DNA from: CAZTLI01 sp964614375
Lineage (GTDB): Bacteria; Chloroflexota; Anaerolineae; Aggregatilineales; Phototrophicaceae
Direction: 5' to 3'
DNA length: 8,810 bases
Assembly (NCBI GenBank): GCA_964614375.1
Contig: CAZTLI010000220.1
Location: 1-8,810 of the forward strand
Shown: positions 5,648 through 8,810 of the stretch, in pieces
Layout: every line of letters starts with the position of its first letter
Position numbering within the stretch: the first letter of the stretch is position 1
Notes under the pieces: model-generated
Told to the model about the DNA's origin: nothing
Seen by the model: only the letters and a program-made list of their open reading frames with translations
Database searches by the model: none
Program-made: the position numbers and the translations under genes

Positions 5648-5665
5648 AAAGGAGCCGTCATCATG
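5648..5665 (+). promoter_or_regulatory. Ribosome binding site that decides the second methyltransferase start
   Basis: AAAGGAG (5648-5654) stands eight bases before the ATG at 5663, close to ideal in sequence and spacing. The protein that follows (MTDSKSLSQERFNQFAAGYV) begins where the recognisable family sequence begins. Confidence 0.7.
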
Positions 5666-6436
5666 ACCGATAGCAAATCACTCTCGCAGGAACGGTTTAA
5701 TCAATTCGCGGCGGGGTATGTCACCAACAAGACGCACGCCAAAGGCGCGGAATTGGAACGCCTGCTGAACATCGCCCAACCACAGCCGGATTGGGTCATG
5801 CTGGACATCGCGACAGGTGGCGGGCACACCGCGCTCAAATTCGCGCCACACGTTCAGCACGTCACCGCGACAGACCTCGCGCCCACGATGCTTGACAATG
5901 CGCGGGAATTTATCACAGGGCAGGGTGTGACCAATGTCGATTTCAAGCTGGCGGATGCGGAAAATCTGCCTTTTGCTGACGCGCTGTTTGACCTCGTGAC
6001 CTGTCGCATCGCCGCGCATCACTTCCCGGATGCCGCGCGCTTCGTCCGGGAGAGTGTGCGCGTGTTGAAAGCGGGTGGTTTGCTGCTGGTGCAGGATCAG
6101 GTGTCGTCGGAAGATGATACCACCGCGCGTTATACCGACATCTTTGAAGCCCTGCGCGACCCATCCCACAATTACGTCTTCAGCGAGAGTCAATGGCGGC
6201 GGCTGTTCACCGACGCGGGGCTGATGGTTGAACATACCGAACATATCGTCAAACGGCATGACCTCGTGCATTGGGCGAAAATGCAGGCCAACACTGTACC
6301 CAATATCGAACGTCTACAGATGCTGCTGCTGATTGCGCCACCCGCCGCCGCTGCATGGATGGATGCCGAGCAGGTCGGCACGCCCGAAGCGACGTTCGTC
6401 AATCGCCACATCCTGATTGCGGGGCGGAAACCATAG
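5663..6436 (+). CDS. Class I SAM-dependent methyltransferase (UbiE/YcgJ-like, second of two)
   Basis: A 257-residue soluble methyltransferase of the UbiE/YcgJ type, acting on an unknown substrate. Motifs: an N-terminal FNQFAAGYV segment; motif I LDIATGGGH (47-55); Asp71 in ATDLAP; the LADAENLPF segment (96-104) typical of UbiE-like enzymes; FDLVTCRIAAHHFPD (109-123), whose HHFPD is characteristic of this group; and LKAGGLLLVQD (135-145). The C-terminal 100 residues, rich in helices, would form the substrate cap. The chosen ATG has the best ribosome site; an in-frame ATG at 5594 with its own purine tract is the alternative, adding 23 residues. The gap to the preceding methyltransferase is 111 bases with no evident terminator, and the TPR gene follows after 45 bases, so the three are probably co-transcribed. 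Family is certain, substrate unknown. Confidence 0.93.
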   Translation: MTDSKSLSQERFNQFAAGYVTNKTHAKGAELERLLNIAQPQPDWVMLDIATGGGHTALKFAPHVQHVTATDLAPTMLDNAREFITGQGVTNVDFKLADAENLPFADALFDLVTCRIAAHHFPDAARFVRESVRVLKAGGLLLVQDQVSSEDDTTARYTDIFEALRDPSHNYVFSESQWRRLFTDAGLMVEHTEHIVKRHDLVHWAKMQANTVPNIERLQMLLLIAPPAAAAWMDAEQVGTPEATFVNRHILIAGRKP

Positions 6437-6481
6437 GCCATATCGCGATCATTGAATCGCCCCACCGCACAGGAACAGACT

Positions 6482-6967
6482 ATGCTACTAGAACTTGAAC
6501 AGGCGATTGCCTATCGCAATGCCAGACAATATGACGATGCACAACGGGCATTTGCCGCACTGTATGAACGGTATCCCGACGACGCCCAGGTGAATTATCA
6601 GTATGCGTGGTTGTGCGATGCGCTTGGCGAGGAGGCGCGGGCTGTTCCGTATTATGAGAAGGCGCTTGCGGGCGGTTTGCCGGACGACGACTTACGCGGG
6701 GCGCTGTTGGGGTTGGGCAGTACCTATCGCACACTCGGCGAATACCAGAAAGCGCTGGATACGCTGCACCGCGGCATGACGACCTTCCCCGATGCCAGAG
6801 AATTTGTCGTGTTTCATGCGATGGCGCTCTATAACATCGGGCAGCAGCACGCGGCGATGGGCGCGCTGCTGCACCTGCTGGCGGAGACCAGTAGCGACGA
6901 AGGCATCACCCAATTCGCCCGCGCGATTCACCTCTATGCCGATGATTTAGACAAAATCTGGCGTTGA
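6482..6967 (+). CDS. Tetratricopeptide repeat protein
   Basis: A 161-residue, all-helical cytoplasmic protein made of about four TPR units: 3-33 (YRNARQYDDAQRAFAALYERYPDD), 36-66 (YQYAWLCDALGEEARAVPYYEKALAGG), 73-104 (GALLGLGSTYRTLGEYQKALDTLHRGMTTFPD) and a degenerate unit at 108-138. The C-terminal tail is DEGITQFARAIHLYADDLDKIW. This layout matches a compact family of stand-alone TPR proteins found in Bacillota and Chloroflexota that have no assigned function; it should act as a protein-binding scaffold. AGGAA (6471-6475), six bases before the ATG, decides the start; a TTG ten codons upstream lacks a ribosome site. It is the last gene of the probable operon with the two methyltransferases, and its end faces the S10 peptidase gene across 50 bases. 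Any functional tie to the methyltransferases is unproven. Confidence 0.9.
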   Translation: MLLELEQAIAYRNARQYDDAQRAFAALYERYPDDAQVNYQYAWLCDALGEEARAVPYYEKALAGGLPDDDLRGALLGLGSTYRTLGEYQKALDTLHRGMTTFPDAREFVVFHAMALYNIGQQHAAMGALLHLLAETSSDEGITQFARAIHLYADDLDKIWR

Positions 6968-7017
6968 CGAAAAGGGCACAGCACCGTGTTTGTACTATAC
7001 CCTATGTCTCGTGCCGG

Positions 7018-8490
7018 TTAGCCACCCACGGCGGTTTTGATGAAGGCGGTGATGTCGGTTTTGAATTTGCTCAGTGAGGGCACATCGAGATAGAACATAT
7101 GCCCCGCCTCATATTCGGCGGTGTGGATGTTGCCGCGTACTTCGGCGTCGATGTCGGCATGATTGACGGTGTAATACGCGCCGAGATGCGGCGTCGCGAG
7201 GTCGTAATAACCCTGTGCGACAAAGACGTGCATAAACGGATTTTTTGCCATCGCGCTGCGGAGGGCGATGGCGGTGTTGGGATACCCCATGCGCGGCCAT
7301 TCCCAATCGCCGTTGACTTTGTAACTCAGAATTTCGTAATTCACATCCGTCTCATAGCCCAATTCGTCGCGGATGTACTGATTAAACGTCGAGGTATAGG
7401 GCGGCATAATATCCATCATCGACGGGTCGAAATCCGGGAATTCGGTGACGGTGAGGGCATCGCGGCCTTTGAAGCGACTGTCCAGGCGCCCAACCGTGCG
7501 CGATTGATCCCGCAGCAGTTCTTTACAGAAACGTTGGATATGAATCCGCAGATTGCTGTGTTCGATGAATTTTTTGTCCAGACCGGTATAACGTGACAAT
7601 TTGTTGATGACCGATGCGCGTTCTCTGTCGCTCATCTGGTCGCCCTGACCGAGCGCCAGCGTATAATCGCCTTCCGCCCATGCTTCCACCTCTGTCATCA
7701 GTTCCTTGAGGGGTTTGGCTTGCAGGTCTTTGGGCAATTTCTGGTGATACCACGCTGTCGCCGCGTAGGTGGGGATATAGAGGGCGTAGGGCAGGTCGTT
7801 GCCTGTTGCAAAACGAATGGTCTGGAAGTTCATCACCGTCGAAATCAGCACCACGCCATTGAGGGCAATGCCCATATCAAATAAATGGTCGGATAGGGCA
7901 GAGGCGCGCGTCGTGCCATAACTTTCACCCGCGAGGAACAGCGGCGATGTCCAGCGTTTGTAGCGCGTCAGATACAGGCGGATGAATTCGCCGACGGACT
8001 TCACATCGCCTTCGACACTCCAATATTTTTTGCCATCTTCGGCCTTCACCGGACGGCTGTAGCCCGTGCCTACCGGGTCGATGAACACGAGGTCGGTCTG
8101 ATCTAGCCATGTATAGTCATTGGGCACGAGTGTGAACGGCGGTTTGGGCATCCAGCCGGAGTCGTGCATTTTCACCCGTTTGGGGCCGAGCGCGCCCAGA
8201 TGCAGCCAGACCGAGGCCGAACCCGGCCCGCCATTAAACACAAATGTCAGCGGACGGCTTGCCGTATCTTTCTGTCCATCGAGGGTATAGGCCATGAAGA
8301 AGATATTGGCCTCTGTATTGCCCGATTCGGCATTTTTCAGCGGCATCATGCCCGCAGTCGCTGTGTATTTGAGCGTCGTCTTGCCCGCTTTGATTGAATG
8401 TTGGGTTTCGACAGGCGGTACTTCTGGTGGTGGTTTGGGGGATTCGTCTTGATTCTCACCGTTGTCGGTTTTGGTGTCATTTTCAGCCAT
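7018..8490 (-). CDS. S10 family serine carboxypeptidase-like protein
   Basis: A 490-residue alpha/beta-hydrolase of peptidase family S10, which removes C-terminal residues from peptides or proteins at acid pH. Visible signatures: oxyanion-hole segment NGGPGSAS (86-93); DPVGTGYS (138-145); the nucleophile elbow GESYG with Ser190; Asp430 in QGYYDLATP; and His464 in EAGHMFY. The Ser-Asp-His triad is therefore complete and the enzyme should be active. Odd point: the N-terminus (MAENDTKTDNGENQDESPKP, then Pro-rich) is acidic and disordered with no signal peptide or membrane helix, although S10 enzymes are usually exported. No other ATG, GTG or TTG exists in frame before the upstream stop at 8542-8544, so a missed signal peptide is ruled out. 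AGGAGA (8501-8506 on the + strand) lies ten bases before the ATG. It is single, convergent with the TPR gene, and has a good promoter. Confidence 0.95.
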   Translation of the reverse strand: MAENDTKTDNGENQDESPKPPPEVPPVETQHSIKAGKTTLKYTATAGMMPLKNAESGNTEANIFFMAYTLDGQKDTASRPLTFVFNGGPGSASVWLHLGALGPKRVKMHDSGWMPKPPFTLVPNDYTWLDQTDLVFIDPVGTGYSRPVKAEDGKKYWSVEGDVKSVGEFIRLYLTRYKRWTSPLFLAGESYGTTRASALSDHLFDMGIALNGVVLISTVMNFQTIRFATGNDLPYALYIPTYAATAWYHQKLPKDLQAKPLKELMTEVEAWAEGDYTLALGQGDQMSDRERASVINKLSRYTGLDKKFIEHSNLRIHIQRFCKELLRDQSRTVGRLDSRFKGRDALTVTEFPDFDPSMMDIMPPYTSTFNQYIRDELGYETDVNYEILSYKVNGDWEWPRMGYPNTAIALRSAMAKNPFMHVFVAQGYYDLATPHLGAYYTVNHADIDAEVRGNIHTAEYEAGHMFYLDVPSLSKFKTDITAFIKTAVGG

Positions 8491-8565
8491 GCGATTGTCT
8501 TCTCCTATCCCGTGGGCATTCTCGCAGAAAGCCCCTACATCCTATACATCACGGTAACCGGAGAG

Positions 8566-8594
8566 ACTATAGCCCGTGTATGCGGTGATGGCAA
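8566..8594 (-). promoter_or_regulatory. Sigma-70-type promoter of the S10 peptidase gene
   Basis: On the minus strand, TTGCCA (8594-8589; five of six bases to TTGACA) and TATAGT (8571-8566; five of six to TATAAT) are separated by exactly 17 bases. The start point would be near 8559, leaving a leader of about 70 bases. Confidence 0.6.
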
Positions 8595-8678
8595 TACGAC
8601 TACTGCCGTTATAATGAGACATTAATGGATAAGCGGAAACAACGCGCCGAATCGACAAGGGCGCTGCTTTAGCCCATT

Positions 8679-8702
8679 GGCAGCAGGCTGAAGCCCGCTG
8701 TC
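8679..8702. repeat. REP-like GC-rich imperfect hairpin
   Basis: GGCAGCAGGCT (8679-8689) pairs with AGCCCGCTGTC (8692-8702): nine Watson-Crick pairs, one G-U and one mismatch, around GGCTGAAGCC. Sequences of the GCAGGCTGAAGCCCGC type recur between genes in many bacterial genomes. Only one copy is seen here, so the repeat status is inferred. Confidence 0.4.
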
Positions 8703-8810
8703 GGCAACGACTGATGGATAAACCAATTAGACTCTGAATGATTATTGTGCAGAGGGCGGGCTTATGTTAGTTGTGAAAATAATCAGATAACGCCGTTTTT
8801 TTGCGGACGC

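Larger units (their letters stand above)
8491..8810. other. Intergenic region upstream of the S10 peptidase gene
   Basis: It contains the S10 promoter and leader (8491-8594) and a REP-like hairpin (8679-8702). On the right, 8703-8810 shows no gene, tRNA or clear signal. A perfect TATAAT on the + strand (8610-8615) has no -35 partner and no gene following it in the window. Confidence 0.5.

Noticed and set aside
7099..7596. Open frame of 165 codons on the + strand
   Set aside because: It is antisense to the C-terminal half of the S10 peptidase and resembles no known protein.
8610..8615. Perfect TATAAT on the + strand
   Set aside because: There is no -35 element at 16-18 bases and no gene downstream within the window.
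8398..8625. Open frame of 75 codons on the + strand with a strongly hydrophobic, TM-like product
   Set aside because: Its first part is antisense to the Pro/Asp-rich start of the S10 gene, which produces Trp/Gly/Val-rich shadow sequence; there is no ribosome site and no family likeness.

Overview
The window carries eight recognisable protein genes and several structured intergenic regions. I see no rRNA, tRNA, CRISPR array or insertion sequence. A member of the Chloroflexota (Anaerolineae-like) is my best guess for the source: a membrane-anchored protein with a C-terminal FGE-sulfatase/SUMF1-type domain and a likely TIR remnant, a small STAS/SpoIIAA-like protein, a cytosolic-looking S10 peptidase, GC-moderate genes separated by AT-rich spacers, and dispersed 'AACCACAGAGACACGGAG'-type repeats fit that phylum. 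This is inference from gene style, not from a marker gene.

Layout, left to right. (1) 1-1280 (+) is the 3' part of a gene cut by the window edge: the end of a probable TIR domain, a Pro-rich linker, one transmembrane helix, a Thr-rich linker and an FGE-sulfatase-fold domain without the catalytic cysteines. (2) 1281-1586 is an AT-rich spacer with inverted repeats. (3) 1587-2567 (+) is a class I terpene synthase with every diagnostic motif intact. (4) 2568-2933 is a spacer with a GC-rich hairpin directly after the stop. (5) 2934-3341 (+) is a small STAS/SpoIIAA-like protein. (6) 3342-3666 is a convergent spacer with four hairpins, two of them perfect. (7) 3667-4572 (-) is a LysR-family regulator with a near-consensus promoter overlapped by a T-N11-A dyad. 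(8) 4573-4834 is a divergent spacer with a 30-bp-period tandem repeat. (9) 4835-5551, 5663-6436 and 6482-6967 (+) encode two different class I SAM methyltransferases and a TPR protein, probably one operon. (10) 7018-8490 (-) is an S10 serine carboxypeptidase-like protein convergent with that operon, with a near-consensus promoter. (11) 8491-8810 is a spacer with a REP-like hairpin.

How they may work together: the LysR gene is divergent from the methyltransferase-methyltransferase-TPR run, the classic arrangement of a LysR regulator and its target, so that operon is its most likely target. The terpene synthase stands alone, with no prenyl diphosphate synthase or P450 beside it. Two methyltransferases lie about 2.3 kb downstream, but a convergent gene and a hairpin-rich terminator region separate them, so a shared terpenoid pathway is only a hypothesis. 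I do not see a defence or other multi-gene system that I could call undescribed. The most unusual items are the orphan terpene synthase, the probable TIR-TM-FGE fusion, and the recurring T-tract/A-tract hairpins in the spacers.
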